Shown: positions 10,779-24,500 of the stretch, one piece after another
Numbering within the stretch: position 1 is the first letter of the stretch
Layout of the letters: each line of letters begins with the position of its first letter
Assembly (NCBI GenBank): GCA_025677835.1
Contig: JAIXMR010000105.1
Location: forward strand, 1-64,000
DNA from: Sporodiniella umbellata
Taxonomy: Eukaryota; Mucoromycota; Mucoromycetes; Mucorales; Rhizopodaceae
DNA length: 64,000 nucleotides
Direction of reading: 5' to 3'
Made by a program: the position numbers and the translations under genes
The notes under the pieces: generated by a model
What the model was told of the DNA's origin: nothing
The model's database searches: none
What the model saw: only the letters and a program-made list of their open reading frames with translations

Positions 10779-13700
10779 ATGTCGAGCACTAAAAGACAAT
10801 CACACATTGGCACTAAAGAAGACATCATCGTTGGCTCCAGAGTCCTGGTGAACAACGAATTGACAGGAACAATAAAGTACATTGGCAGCACCAGTTTTCA
10901 AACAGGGAAATGGATAGGTGTTGAATTGGACGAGGCCGAAGGAAAAAACAGTGGGGTAGTTCAGGGCAAAAGATATTTTGAGTGTAAAACCAATCACGGG
11001 GTCTTTACTCGGCCCAGTAGTGTGAAATTAATTCAAGTAAAGAAATATAGATACTTTGATATATATTTATAGAAATAGGGTGATTGTGAGTGAAATTAAC
11101 CTTCTTTTTATATATATATATATATACCAAAAGACTTTTGAGAAAAAATCAATGATTCCCAATCCAAGAAGATCTATCACCCGACCGATCGAAACCTCCC
11201 CTCAAAAGAGCAAATCTATTATAGAGCCCAGACGAAAATCCACTGTAGAACCGCCTGTGCCTTCACAACGAAGAAAATCCATTGTAGAACCGCCGGTGCC
11301 TTCACAACGAAGAAAATCCATTGTAGAACCACCGGTGCCTTCACAACGAAGAAAATCCATTGTAGAACCGCCTGTGCCTTCACAACGAAGAAAATCCATC
11401 GTGGAGCCTCAACAAAGGAAATCAACGGTGATCGCTTCACCCAAACCGTCACTATCACAACGACCGTCCAGCACATCCAGCCGACGGCTCACCTCCCAAA
11501 AACGCATCAGCTCCATCTTGAAACCAAAACCGCCCCCCACAGCCCCTTCGACACCCGACCATACGCCAGAAATCACACAGGATTCAGTCACCGAGGATTT
11601 TGACACCTTGTGCAACACCATGGCCAGTCCTGTATCGATTGAAAAAGAAGACAGAAGGGAAGAAGAGCTGACGTCTTCAGAAGAAGAGGATTTACCCGAA
11701 AGTATGGAAGAGTCAGATGGAGATACCTGTCCGGCAAACGAACTTCAACCTGTCTATGGTTCTTTAGCTTCTTCGAAACCGATGAGTAAATCTGATCAGG
11801 TAAAAAAAAAAAAAAAGAGAGACAACTAGAGGCTTATCGTTTTTTCTAATGCACCAAAGACGGTACCTTTGAAAGAGTATGAGGAACTTCGGTTCAAACT
11901 GAAAATCTTGGAATCCAAACGTCACGAAGACCGTGAAAGATTTCGAGAACATGAAAAGATCAAAGAGGAAGCTGAACAGTTCTTGACACTGAGAAACAAA
12001 CTGCAGGATAAGATTTCAGAACTTCAGAAAGATGTCCGAGAAGCCAGGCGAGAACTTAAAGAGACGAGCCAAGAAAAAGAAACGGTAGAGACAAAGTACG
12101 TGGACCTGCTCGAGTCGATGGAGATGCTGACGTTGGATAAAGAAGTGGCCGAGGAAAAAGCCGAGAGTCTCCAGCAGGAAACCAACATATTAAAGGACCG
12201 GATGGAGGAGATCAGTGTCGATCTGGACGTGCTCAAAAAAGAAGCTGACCGGATGAATCGTCCCCCAGAAGAAAGAGGAGCTCACGAAGACGAACGAACC
12301 CCGCTAGAGGTCATTCAGTTGGAAAGACATAACGAAAGACTCAAAGACGCTTTACTCAGGTAACTTTTTGTTCAAGTATTTCTTATTGATACCTGTGGAT
12401 AGACTTCGTGACGCTGCCAATGACTCAGAGGCCGAACTGAACTTGAAGATCAAGATATTAGAGCAAGAGAGCCATGAGCTTGAAGAGATCCAATGTAAAC
12501 TCAAAAAAAAAAAAAAGAGAGATGTGTGTATATACCTTTCTCACCTGCTATTTATTAAAGACCAAAACGAAAAGCTGAGGGAACAACTGGATTCAGCAGA
12601 GCTTTTGGTGGAGGATCTCAAGGTCCAGCTGGACGATGCAGTGGGCACGGAGGATTTGGTGGAACAACTGACAGAGAAAAACCTAAATCTGACAGAGAGG
12701 ATGGAAGAGCTGAGAGCGTCTGTAGACGATTTAGAAGCACTGAAGGAACTGGCAGATGAGTTGGAAGAAAACCATATGGAGACCGAGAAACAGCTGCAGG
12801 CTGAAATCGACCACCGCGACATGTTGTTGAGAGAACAAGTAGAGCGCTTGAAAGCCAACGAGGAAACAATGACCGATTACGAAACGACGATTGAGCAATT
12901 CCGGGAGCTCGTGAACCATCTCCAGGACGATCTTAAGGAACTCAAACGCAAAGAGAAAGCAGACCAGACCGAAAAGATGTCACTCAGCAGTCAATCCCAA
13001 GCCATGATGTCGCTCAACTTACAACTCCAAACTACCGTCATGAAAGCGCAGGCAAAATCCATTGATATCGAACTGCGAAAGCTCGAGGCCAACCAAGCCA
13101 ACGACCGTCTGAACATGATTCAACCTTACCTGCCCGAGGCGTTCTTGAAGACCGAAAGTGATTCCATCTCTTGTTTGCTCTTGTTCAAACGACTCGAGTT
13201 CAAATCTGAACTGGTCATCAGGCATTTGGATCAAAACCATCCTGTCAGCGAAAAGATCATGGATAATGTCACTGAAAACCTGGTTTCGATGTGTGAGGTA
13301 AGTAGAAAGAGAAAAACTTTGGTCATAGAATCTCAACTGTTTCTCCCCCTACAAAGATCAAACAACGTGCGGGATGGCTGAGTTCGCTGTCCACCCGATT
13401 CCAAACCCACATCAAAAACTGTGACCCAGAAGCGTTTGCAAAACTGGGTAGAGTCTACCTGGACTTGACAGGTGTCGAGCGAAGAATGAACAGTATTGTA
13501 GAGCTGTTCCGAACAGACCAGATCAACGCACCTTATTGCCTGAACGAACTCCAGAGAATCATTTCCCAAGTCGAACATCTGGTGGAAAACGTACCGGCTC
13601 AGGAAAAAAATAACTCGGATCAGTTCTTTGGGCTGACCAAAGCACTTGATCTGAATGCCGACAGAATGATTGTCATCTTCACTTTCTGCCGACAGATGTT

Positions 13701-15358
13701 GAGTAATGCCATCCGAAACGATGAACTCACCCTTCTGGAAGGCGTGGGTGAAATGGAGCAAGACTATATGGAACCTCTCGGAAGATTAATCACACAGGCT
13801 AAAAACAGCAAAATCATCACAAAGTATGTTTCTCTTGCCAGAGTGGTCATTGACTCTTTCTTTTTTTTATATCCCTTAGGAAACTAATCCGTCAACTGGA
13901 AGATAAACTCGAAGAAGCCATGACCCTCAAGGGTGAACATATGCATCGCTTCAAAACGCTTTACTCTATCAGTACCAAACTTTGTCAGTTTTGTTACGAG
14001 GTAAAACAGAAGCACCTCTCTTTTTTTTTTTTTTTTTTCTCAAGACGCTCTTTATATATAATAGATCTATCGAGATCTGGTGCTTTATGTGAACAACAAG
14101 AAAGGCAGCCATGAGCCGGTGGAGTTGTGCCATATAAAAAAACTACTACAAGACAAGGGAGATGACATCTTTGAGCTGACAGAAAGCTCCATGTGGGAAA
14201 GCTCGATGAGAGCACTTCGATCCCTGACCAACGAACTAGAAACTACCACTTTACAGATCGAAGGCGACGATAAGCTGGATAAGAGTAAGGTTTAATTCAC
14301 CTTTTGTTTTGTCTAAACAGATGTAATGTTTTAGTTATGGTCAAGGTGGCTCCTTGGATTCAACGCGCTTCTGATATCAAGGCAGAAGTGGTAGTGAACC
14401 GAGAACTGGAATACAAACTACAGCAATACAACGAAGAGATTGTCAGGCTGGTGAAGGATGGCAAGCTCAAGGTTTGTCTAACCTCATATACACACATACT
14501 TATCCTACATAGGAACAAACCCTACAAGAATCAGAAGTAAAGATCAACCTGCTTGAGAAAAGGATGGTCGTAGCCCGAAAAGAAATTGAGCACGTTAAAG
14601 CCCTGGAAGAAGACCTCGAGAAATCGCTTAACCAAGAGCGTCTTTTGGAGAACGCCATGGAAACCCTCGAAAATGAAAATGACGCGCTTGAAAACGAGAT
14701 CAGTCAGCTTAAGAAAGAGGCCAGCAAAAAAGAAGAAAAGAGGCAGTCGCTGATCCGAAAGGCCACGTTTGATCTGGCCGAGCAAGAGGACACCTCGACA
14801 ATGCAAGAAATGGCCGGCAACTATTACGCCATGTCGAACCAGATGGAAACTCTCAGAACGTCCGTACGCTATCTGAGGGCGGAGAATGCACACTTGAAAA
14901 GCTTGGACTTTGCCAGATCACTTGACTTGGCCTTAGACCCCATATCAGCCGTTGAGAACGTGCCTGATGACCGCTCCAAGTCATTGGCACGAGAAACACG
15001 CGTGTTGATCAAAGACCTTCGGGTGGCTGGAGCCTCGCCTCGCATCATCCCACTTTCCACACCACAACCTCACTCGATGCAACCGTCCGTACTCTATACA
15101 CTCCAGCAGCGAAGCACACTGTTAAGAAACCAAATCAGTGCTCTTCATCACGTACAAAATAAGGTAAGCACATACACACGTTCGATAGACTTTTGTATAA
15201 AACTCATTGGCTTGTCATAGGAATCATCGCGAACATTGCAAACTCTTGCACTTGTCAAGATACCCAACCTTATACAAAACGCTGCTTCCAAACACGCCAT
15301 TCATCTCAAGAGCGTTACTGAATTCAAACAACTTCATAGTCTCTTTATGCCCGCATAA
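10779..15358 (+). CDS. Dynactin large subunit p150Glued, 11 exons
   Basis: Links cytoplasmic dynein to cargo and microtubules. Exons 10779-11036, 11134-11799, 11860-12359, 12403-12494, 12561-13297, 13357-13823, 13880-14000, 14065-14284, 14335-14471, 14513-15163, 15221-15358; 3,987 nt, 1,328 aa, close to the animal protein (about 1,280). The N-terminal CAP-Gly domain is at about residues 17-85 (VGSRVLVNNELTGTIKYIG, GKWIGVELD, GKNSGVVQGKRYFEC, NHGVFTRPSSV). A Ser/Pro/Arg-rich basic region with a tandem repeat follows, then an acidic stretch, a long coiled coil (exons 3-5), a globular middle (QTHIKNCDPEAFAKLGRVY) and a second coiled coil (exon 10). Exon 2 begins after a short AT-rich intron; its acceptor is the least certain border. 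Confidence 0.94.
11230..11406 (+). repeat. 39-bp coding tandem repeat in dynactin exon 2
   Basis: Four full 39-bp units starting at 11230, 11269, 11308 and 11347 plus a partial fifth, encoding RRKS(I/T)VEPPVPSQ each time. Copies differ by only a few bases. The repeat lies in the basic linker between CAP-Gly and the coiled coil. Confidence 0.95.
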
Positions 15359-15394
15359 TCACCTACCCTAATGCCACTTGTACCAATCTATACC

Positions 15395-15434
<40 letters not shown>

Positions 15435-16723
15435 GGTTTACCTCTCGTATTTAATATCTCTATAGAAGAATTTACTTTTTTTTTTTTTTTTTTTCAATTG
15501 AAGTTTATCGAACCAACACTGTTTTCGTATCAAATAAAACAACTTTTTTTTTTTTTTTTAGCTTGGGTAGAATCGCAAAAAGTTTTCTGATGGTAATAGC
15601 ATTAGGCAGTCTGTTGCTTACAGGGGAGATACCATCAGATTCTTGGTTTATAGTAATACGTATAAGACTTTTTTTTTTTTTTTTTTTTTGGTTTTGAGCC
15701 GCAGCAATCCCAAAGAAAGCTTGGAAACTTTTTGAGTTTTATTGATTCATGTATACGTAGCAATATAACCTACTGCTCAAAGAGTGATTATGGCTTTTTA
15801 TTAATAAACCTTGAATTTGTACACACCTATCATGATCACCTTATGTTTCGGGACACTACAATGGTTTCTACCATTCAGGAGAGGTCATAGTATGCTTTGG
15901 AGTAGGGCGTTACGCCAACGAGCTTTATATAAACTAAAAAAAAAACTGAATAGGAAGGCTTCCCATCAAGGTGTTTTTTTTTTGTACGATGACTTTGGAA
16001 CGCTAAAGTAGTTTTGATTATTTACAGGAGGCATGTACATTTATGTTGAACAGAGAATTCATTGTCGGGCGGCCTTAAATGGCACATATCAGCAAGATCC
16101 AAACACTCCTATCCAACCCTTGGCTAGCTTTTCACAAGCCTACCTTTCTGAAAAAGATAAAGACCTTCTATGGAGTAACCACATGGGTAATGCACACGAA
16201 TAATAATAATAATGATTATAATAACGATGTTGTGAAGCTTTTTCTTACTTTTTTAATCATGGATTTTTTTTTTCCCTTTAGAATAAATAAACAACCTCCT
16301 CTTTTTTTAATATAATACCTAGTGAAATGTACAGCCTTTTCTGTTCTTTTCATACTATCGCTGCTATACTACACTTTTATATCAATGGTTCAGTCGAAAT
16401 TTCTATACTATACGTTACTGCATATAGAAGGAGTGTATCTATTTGTATGTGTGTTTATGTTTTTTGGGGGAAAGAAAGATAGAGAGAAGGAATCTAAGGG
16501 GGGGGAGGAGGAGATAGTTGAAGGAAGATCAGAATGTTTATAAACCTGCGCGGTCTTTCTACTCGAGAAACCATGACAACACTTTATTTTCTTGCCAAAC
16601 TCCGCTAATATGCCTGCAATCTATGCTTCTGTCTCTCATTGTCTTGTTAAAACCCTATTTTTTTTTAATTTTTAATTTTTTTTTTTCTTTTTTCTGCAAT
16701 TCTTTATTATTTTTTTGGGTGAA
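15359..16723. other. Intergenic region upstream of CaMKK-like kinase
   Basis: 1.36 kb, with a (CT)n run at 15401-15430 just after the dynactin stop and several long T-tracts (15476-15494, 15545-15560, 15668-15689). Short frames here are low-complexity and have no recognisable similarity. Presumed to hold the dynactin 3' end and the kinase promoter. Confidence 0.45.
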
Positions 16724-18344
16724 ATGCACAGTCCTACGCTATTCAAACAAAGCACAGTAGGTCACACGTTACAACAATGGAAGAGCGCCGATTCTATTAT
16801 GCCCAGTAAGAAGTCTTCCGTCCGACGGTTTTCTTTTTTTGGCCAGGCCATCGAAAAGCCCAGCAGGGATATTTTGACAACCCATACAATGAACAAGGAT
16901 TACGACCCCGAAACAGGCAACAAGCTGGTCAACCAGTATATGTTGGTCAAAGAAATAGGCCGTGGCATGCACGGAAAAGTAAAACTGGCGCAAGATCTGG
17001 ATACATCGGAATGGGTGGTAAAAGAACTGTCATATAGAAAAATCAGTTGGCCTAAATAAATCTCTTAGGCTATCAAAATTGTAGACAAACAGTCCAGAAA
17101 AAAGCAACTGGGTTATGGCCCATTGATTCCTTCAAGGGGCGACGATATTGAAGAGAAAATTAGGAGGGAAATAGCCATCATGAAGAAATGCTCACATCCT
17201 CACGTCGTCAGACTGGGAGAAGTCATTGACGATCCATCAAGCAACAAGATTTATTTAGGTAAGCCATAACAGAAAAAAAAAAAAAAAAAGGCAATAGACT
17301 CATCTTTAGAGTGCTAGCTCTGGAATATATGGAAGGTGGAGAAGTCGAGTGGAGAAGTGGGGATCACCCTATTTTGACTGTTGACCAGTCCCGCAAGATA
17401 TTTAGAGATGTCGTTAGCGGATTAGATTATTGTAAGCAGAGCCCTATACAATCTATATATGCAAATTGAACGGTCCTTTTTTTTTTCTTGTAGTGCATTA
17501 CCATGGAATTATCCATCGAGACATCAAACCAGCCAACCTGCTGTATTCTAAAGACGGGCAGAGTGTCAAAATCAGTGATTTTGGCGTATCTTACTTTAAC
17601 CAACAGCTGGCGGAAAACCTGGGCCTATACGATGAAAAAACAGATAGAGAGTTAGAAGAGACAGCTGGTACCCCTGCCTTCTTTGCTCCCGAATTATGTT
17701 GCACGCGAGAAAGAGCACACCAACGCATCACAAAGTCAATTGACGTCTGGGCTTTGGGCGTCACCCTTTACTGTTTACTCTATGGCCAATGCCCTTTCAA
17801 TGCAAATACAGAGTATGAGCTGTTTGAAATCATCCCAAAAGCCCCTATCTATTTCCCCACCGTGGCTCAGGTGGGTTTTCATACATCGGATTCTCTCAGG
17901 GATCTCTTGCAGAGACTGCTGGAAAAAAATTCGGAAGAAAGAATCACCTTAGAGCAAGTCAAAGTAAGCTATTTGCTTTGTTCTCTATCAATATTTATCT
18001 TGTATACAATAGCGCCATCCTTGGGTACTTGAAGACCTTGCTGATCCCTTGACTTGGCTCAAAAGCTCAAATCCTAAAGAGCACCAGGCGGTTGAAGTTA
18101 CAGCAGAAGACCTTCACAAAGCAGTGACCGTTATGGTAATAGCAATACACAGTTCCTCCCGTCTTATTTTCTGTCTTATTGACTTTTTTTTTAAAAAAAA
18201 AAATGTATATAGGATCGATTTAAAAAAACTATTCGACGACTTTCCTCTTCTTTAGCAAATATCACACACCAATTCACTAAAGACCGATCAAAAGCGATAT
18301 CAGAAAAACCCAAATATAATTTGCAGGTCTCTGAGCATGATTAA
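16724..18344 (+). CDS. CaMKK/Ssp1-like Ser/Thr kinase (upstream kinase of AMPK/SNF1), 6 exons
   Basis: Exons 16724-17017, 17069-17258, 17312-17431, 17494-17963, 18013-18135, 18213-18344; 1,329 nt, 442 aa. Full kinase domain: glycine loop GRGMHGKVKLA, VAIK lysine K101, catalytic HRDIKPANLL (D211), metal-binding DFG at 230-232, activation segment GTPAFFAPE. CaMKK hallmarks are a short Arg/Pro/Gly insert after the lysine (GYGPLIPSRGDD), EVIDDPSSNKIYLV, DVWALGVTLYC and GQCPF. The post-kinase tail VEVTAEDLHKAV plus basic RFKKTIRRLSSSL resembles the autoinhibitory/calmodulin-binding segment of animal CaMKK. In fungi this family (Ssp1, Sak1, Tos3) phosphorylates the AMPK T-loop. The start is the first in-frame ATG; upstream is poly(T). 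Confidence 0.9.
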
Positions 18345-18536
18345 AACCTAAACTTTAACGTTTTTTTTTTTTTTTTTTTTTTTTTGCAAGAATCTAATTT
18401 ATTATGTATGTGTGTATTGATGTGTGTATATATGCTCAGGACATTTTTTATATGCACCGTGTAAAATGGTCTGTCAAAAAAAACAAAAAAAAAGGGCCAA
18501 ATCTCTTCATCTATCTCCGTTTTTATTGAACAAGCA

Positions 18537-21500
18537 TTATAAATAAGATTGCCATCCAATCCACATCAAACCAAGTACACTTGGATCAGTGGCCAAATTT
18601 ACCAGACATTTCACGAGTTCTTTTGAGTCTTGACAGCGTTTACCTAAAAGCTTGGATCGAATCTGGCCTTCCTCGCCTCGAACCACATGACATGCACTTT
18701 CAAAGTATTTTTGTTTTCCGTGGCCATTCTTTAACAAATCAATGTATATATCTGCAGGGTTCGCACCCTCTAGTTTTTTCCTTGCAATGTCGATCTTTTG
18801 TTGAGGATACCATTTGATTTCATCGGTGCTCGAAGCCGAACTACGGGTCTCTGAAGATGAACTAGGGCGTTCAGTAGCTAACAAAAAAAAAATTCAACAA
18901 TCTTGGTTCACTATGGATATAAAAAGTAGTACGTACTCTGGCGTTTTGTTTGCCTTGCAGCTGCCTTTTTCCAGTCTAATAAAGGCTCCTTGACAAAGAT
19001 GTCCATGATGTTCAGTAAAAGTTCCTTTTCGTTTTGAATAGCTGATAGACAAATCAGTAAAATTTTGCATATCCAGTTATTTATTACCCTCTAAAACGTT
19101 AACCATAGCCAACTCCAATATGCCAGATACTCCCAAAGGTTCCAGTGCACCAACAATCTGTGTAGTCAATCGGAAAGGCACTAGTTCAGGAATGGGGAGC
19201 ATTTCAGTAGCAGATCCAAACGCATGACCAAAATCAATAGGAATAAGACGTCCACTATTTTTTTTTTCTTAGTATCTTTTTTTTTTTTTTTTTTTTTGAT
19301 AACAAACCTTTTCAAGTCTAGTAGAAAGTTTTCTAAATGACGATCACCAATACCTAGTATATAGCCATAGATGGATATAGCAGCAAGACTATGAGCAAAA
19401 TTCTTTCTTAAAAACAAAAAGGCTTCGGGTGAAGAAGAAAGCCTCATTAAAAAATCTCTTAAATGAGTACGCTTGACAATACAACTTGTCTCTTTAAAAT
19501 TTTGAGCGATTTCCGTTCTTGGCACTGCAAATGCATTTTGATAGCCACCTTTTTTTTAAAAAAAAAAACATCAGCAAACGCTAAATTCACCCTTTTTGAC
19601 TTACTGATTCCTTTTCCGCCCTTGGTTGCAATCCAGCCACGATACCTGTCTTGCATACGAGTAATTTTTGATTTATTATCCAGCTCTTCTTCTATACATG
19701 CTCGAAGAGGTTTTGTATTATCGACCCATTCGATCAATCCAAGATTGGTAGCCATTGGAATAACCTAGAAAAAAGTAAGTGATATCGAATTGTTCGAAAA
19801 CACCACACATACATTATAAGTAGCAATACAAATGTTCTGTGACAGACAAAACGTATTTTTTGATATCATATTATTCATTACTGTAAATATTTGCTCAATA
19901 CGTTGATCTAAACGAAGATCTTCACCGCCCTTTACTAAAAACAGATACTCTCTTTCATCTGTACCATAAATACGAATCCTTTTTGGTTTTCTTATCGACG
20001 CCATAACAAGTACTCGACTATCGACACTGGATATCTTTGCATGAGACTCTGGAAAAGGCTTTGCAATACTCTTATACTGTCCAGGTACTTCAATTTCCTG
20101 TTTTGTTTTTTTTTTTAAAAAAAAAAGAGAAAGCGTTTCAATAAAATAAACAGACTAAAGGCTGATAAATATATACCTCATCAAATTCACTATTTTTGTA
20201 AGAGGCCAGCCAGGGCGAGTACGATCTCAACAAGTCCGATCCAGTTTTGGTTGGAGCTCTCTGTTTAGAGATCACTTCATCGACATACTTTGAAATCTTT
20301 TTCATCACTTCTCTATCCATCTTTTTGAGCTTGCTTCCTTTTTTCCCCATCAAATCCATCAGTTGAGAACCATGTTTCTTTGCAAATGCTTTGGGAATCG
20401 ATCCTAATTTGCTACTATAAGGATTAAGCAGTAGCTGGTTAAAGTTTTCAAATAAGTCTTCGATAAACTGCTCGCTAGGGTTGCCATTCAAAACGACCGA
20501 CTACAGAGTGTTGGTTAAAACATAAGTTCCTTTTTTTTTTTTTCTTAAAAACTCCCTGTATATACTCACATGTAAATAGTCAACAAAATCCCGGATGATA
20601 TGTTCAGGATCTGTCAAACGCTTTAATTCCAAACAAAAGTCTTCCATCAAAGGAGAACGTATGATATCTTTGATCTTTTCGATGTTTTCTATGTTTTCTT
20701 CTGGAATCTTGTCTTTGGCTAGTTGATAATGTTCGTACCCAATGTAAAAAGGGTAATATAGAGCTTTGGGATAACTTTTTGCTAGTTTTTTTACTACTGG
20801 ATAAACAAATCTGGCTATAGAGAGATCTAAAATAGCCACAAGCTGAGGTATCCATCCAATATACAACCATGTGGATCCGAAAGACTCTGACTTTTTTATA
20901 AAAAAAAATATTGTAAGAGCCATCAATATATGTTTTTTTTTTGTTTTTTTTTTACACTTTCAACAAAAAATTCTCCCGTATCAGGATATAGTTCTATAAG
21001 CTCCAATAGTCTTGGGAACTTTTCCGCTGCATGTTTATGTCCTCTATCCATAGCTTTCATATAACAGTTTATAACTACTTTACAGTACTCAACCGCATCA
21101 ACAGTGGGCTGGATCATTGAATTAGACTGAATAGTTTTTAATGAATTGTCACAGTATTGACCAAACTTCCATAAGCAGTTGGTATATACAGTATCCTAAT
21201 GAAAAAAAAAAATTGGAATCAGTACAAATCAATCAAAACTTCCCTGCACACTTCTAATTTTTTCTTTCTTTTGTACCGTTTCAGCTACTGTTGCTAAAGT
21301 TTTTTCTATACAATTATACCCTGTAGTTTCTAAATAGTCTACAAACTGATCTGCACCGCTGATTTGCAACATATTCAATGACTTTTTAACAGAGTCGTTG
21401 TGTGTTATTTTTTCAAAAAGTGTTGGTGATTCTATGATTTCATTTTTCACAATTCCAAAGACGTTTGTTTTGTTTATCTGTATGTCGTATACTTCATTTG

Positions 21501-24500
21501 CTAGAGAATCGCTTGGTATCTACAATAACCGTTAGTCTTTTCTGCTCTAACCCCTACTTTTTTTTCTTAAGGCAAAAATTACGTTATAGGTAAGCGACCT
21601 AGAGAGCGCAAATTGCATAAATGAGAGCCTTTTAGGATTTTCTTTGGGCAATCTTTTGATTTCGGAATAGTAGTGCTGAATTTTGTTTAGATTAAACTCC
21701 TTGATACCACCTAAGTTTTTAAGTCTATTTTGACGATTTGAAAAGACATTGAAATTGTGTTGAGCACTTGAAGCCTTTACGATTTCGTTCAAAAACGTCT
21801 TTTGTAATTCAACTTTATCTAATCCCAAACTCTATAGACATAGGCAGATGTGTACACATTATTGTTGTCACTTTTTTTTTTTACCTGGCTTTGAGAATTG
21901 GTGATATCATCAATAAAAACCATTCTGGATTCAATAATATCGTCCCACAAATTGATAGAATCAATATTTCGGTCAGGGTATCTAAAAAGATTAGATATTT
22001 ACAGCTTCTTTTTCTTTTATTTACCGATTGGTCAATGCTTTGAAAAAGGCTGGTACTTTTGCAAAAGCAGTATCATTTTTTTTTATATCCAATACAAGAT
22101 TTAGATAATCTTCAAGCTCCACAATCTATCAATAGTATAAGAGGCCAAAGGGTCTATGTGCTTTTTGTTTACCCTTTCTAATTCGGCCAACTTGGAAAGG
22201 CGGCTAGTGTAAGCTAATGGATGTAGAGTCGTCCAGGCTGTCAACAACGATTCGTATGAAGCTCTTATAAACTGTTCTCCGACGTTGTATTTCTTTTGGT
22301 AAATAGAAGAGAGAGCCATATCTTTTGAAAGGGTATACCCTTTTATAAGTACTTTCTTTTTTTTTAAAAAAAATCCTAGACTTACCACATCCATAGTTTC
22401 TCAACAAGTATTCTTTTTCATTTGGCTCTTTCAAAGACCTTTCAATAAAATTAAAGATTGGGTTGGGCGCTTCTTCAGACCAAGATAAAGTACCACCATC
22501 GTCATCTGAAAACCCGTTTTTTAACTTTACAAAACTTTTTAAAAAGTAATGAAGGTAAGGATCCTAATAAAAAACAAAAGAAAAGTAGGTTAGTTTCCAG
22601 TAACTAAAAGCGATATATCTTACTTGATGCTCAGGATTCCATAAATTTGTGTAGTTTCGGTCCGGTAAAGCTGTATGAACTTCTTTAACAATATCATCCC
22701 ATTGTGTCAGCTTTTCATAACAGTACAGCATTTCTTCCTGCCAAAGTTCAAGCTCTGCACTACTAGAATATTCAAATAAGGATCTTTTAGAATCTGCAAA
22801 CTGGTTGTAAGCTGATGCATAATCGCCCATAACCTCATGATCGATTGCCGCTATATTAAAGAGTTAATTCTGTCCTACATTTAGATTTTCTTTGATTACT
22901 TTTGGGTCCATCATATATAGCAACAAAATTTTGATAAATGCTTCGAAACGCCCCTAGTTCGTCGATGGCTTTATACTGTAAAGCTAAACTGACCCATCTT
23001 TCCTTTTCTTTGGACAATTGGACTGAGGCGTCTAGTTTTCTTTTTTTACTTGAGCCTATATTTAGTTTAATGAATATGAAATGAAAAGAAAAGATCTAAT
23101 TTTGGTGAAGTATCTTCTCTTACTGATTTCAGGGACATCCCCTAGCATTAATTGCTTCTCCAACAAGGATATTCCAATATGATGATTTGAACTTTTGCTA
23201 CTGGCTTTTTTTACTAGAGAACTTTCGATACTTGTGATGTCCAAGTCAAAAAATATCCTTAGGAAAGACCCGATAGTAGGTGTAAAGTACAACGTGCTAT
23301 TATACAAGTTGCTTATAATGTTTTGGGCTACCTGATGTTTGTATTCCTACACAAGATTTAGGCATTGCTAGTCTAATTTTGATTTGATCTTACCTCCGTC
23401 TTATCTTCAGTGACAATTCCCACCACAAGGCTACTATAAAGCAAGCGAGACACGTTGTAATCAGAGCTTGATACAACTTCTAAAGGATTTAAAAGATCCT
23501 TATAGCTTATCTGGATATCAGGGAGCTCGCCTAAAAAAGTGTTATAATCATAAACAAAAGAGCTTCAATTCCTCATTATTGTCAACTAACCAACGCGATA
23601 ACCTCGGCACATAGTAACTTCTTTGTCTTGGGCTTCTTTCTTTATATTTTTCAAGTGGAGAAGTCTCTTTTTCAACTCTTCGTTTCTATTAGCATGATAA
23701 CGATTTGAGGCCCCCTTTTTGGGCTTGGTAAACCTCATCTGATAGTAGTCATTTTTGATACTATTTTTAAAAGGAGGTCTATTGAAAAACAAAGAAATCA
23801 GATAACTTCCCAAATTGTGATACTGTTTACCTTTCTGCGTTCAAAAAACTCTCACTAAGTTCATTATTCTCAAAAATCCCCTGCTCGTTTTCAGCTTCTT
23901 GAGTAGGGTTAAAAGTTGAAAAGATTGACTTCCCAAGAGTTTGAGTTTGGCTAAACTCAATAGATCTTTGGGTAGAGCGTATATTTAGCTCAATGTCCTC
24001 CGAATTCATCTATCAAAGGTTGCCTGAGTTTTCTTTTTACACAATCTACTTGATAGTTCTCTTACAACTGTTTCTTGAGATTGAGCAAAGAGAGGTGTCA
24101 TGGAGAAATTCTTTTGCCACGAAGTATTGATTTTTCGATAGTTGGCATCAAACCTTGCATTGGGTAGTTGATTTTCAAAGATTGGCTTTTCAAACTGGTG
24201 GCTTTTTTTACAATTTCGTAAAATCATTTGAGTGCAGTAGAGCAAGTAAACATCTTCAGTATCAGGCGTATACATGTTGCTAAGAAAAGTTAGTGTCTCA
24301 TTAGTGATTTTGTAAACTCACTGTGTAATTTTTAATAGCGCTTGCTTTATGTCATTTTCCAACTCGTAGACCGACTCAATGTAGTCAAACATTTCCCCTG
24401 CAACACTTTTGTTACTATCTACCAATCCTTTAAAAATCAGTGTTTTTAGTCTCTGCTGCAATTTTATGTCTTTTCTTGGCGGATTGAAAAACTTTTTCAA

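Noticed and set aside
11202..11476. Antisense frames over the dynactin repeat
   Set aside because: They are shadows of the 39-bp coding repeat and have no independent support.
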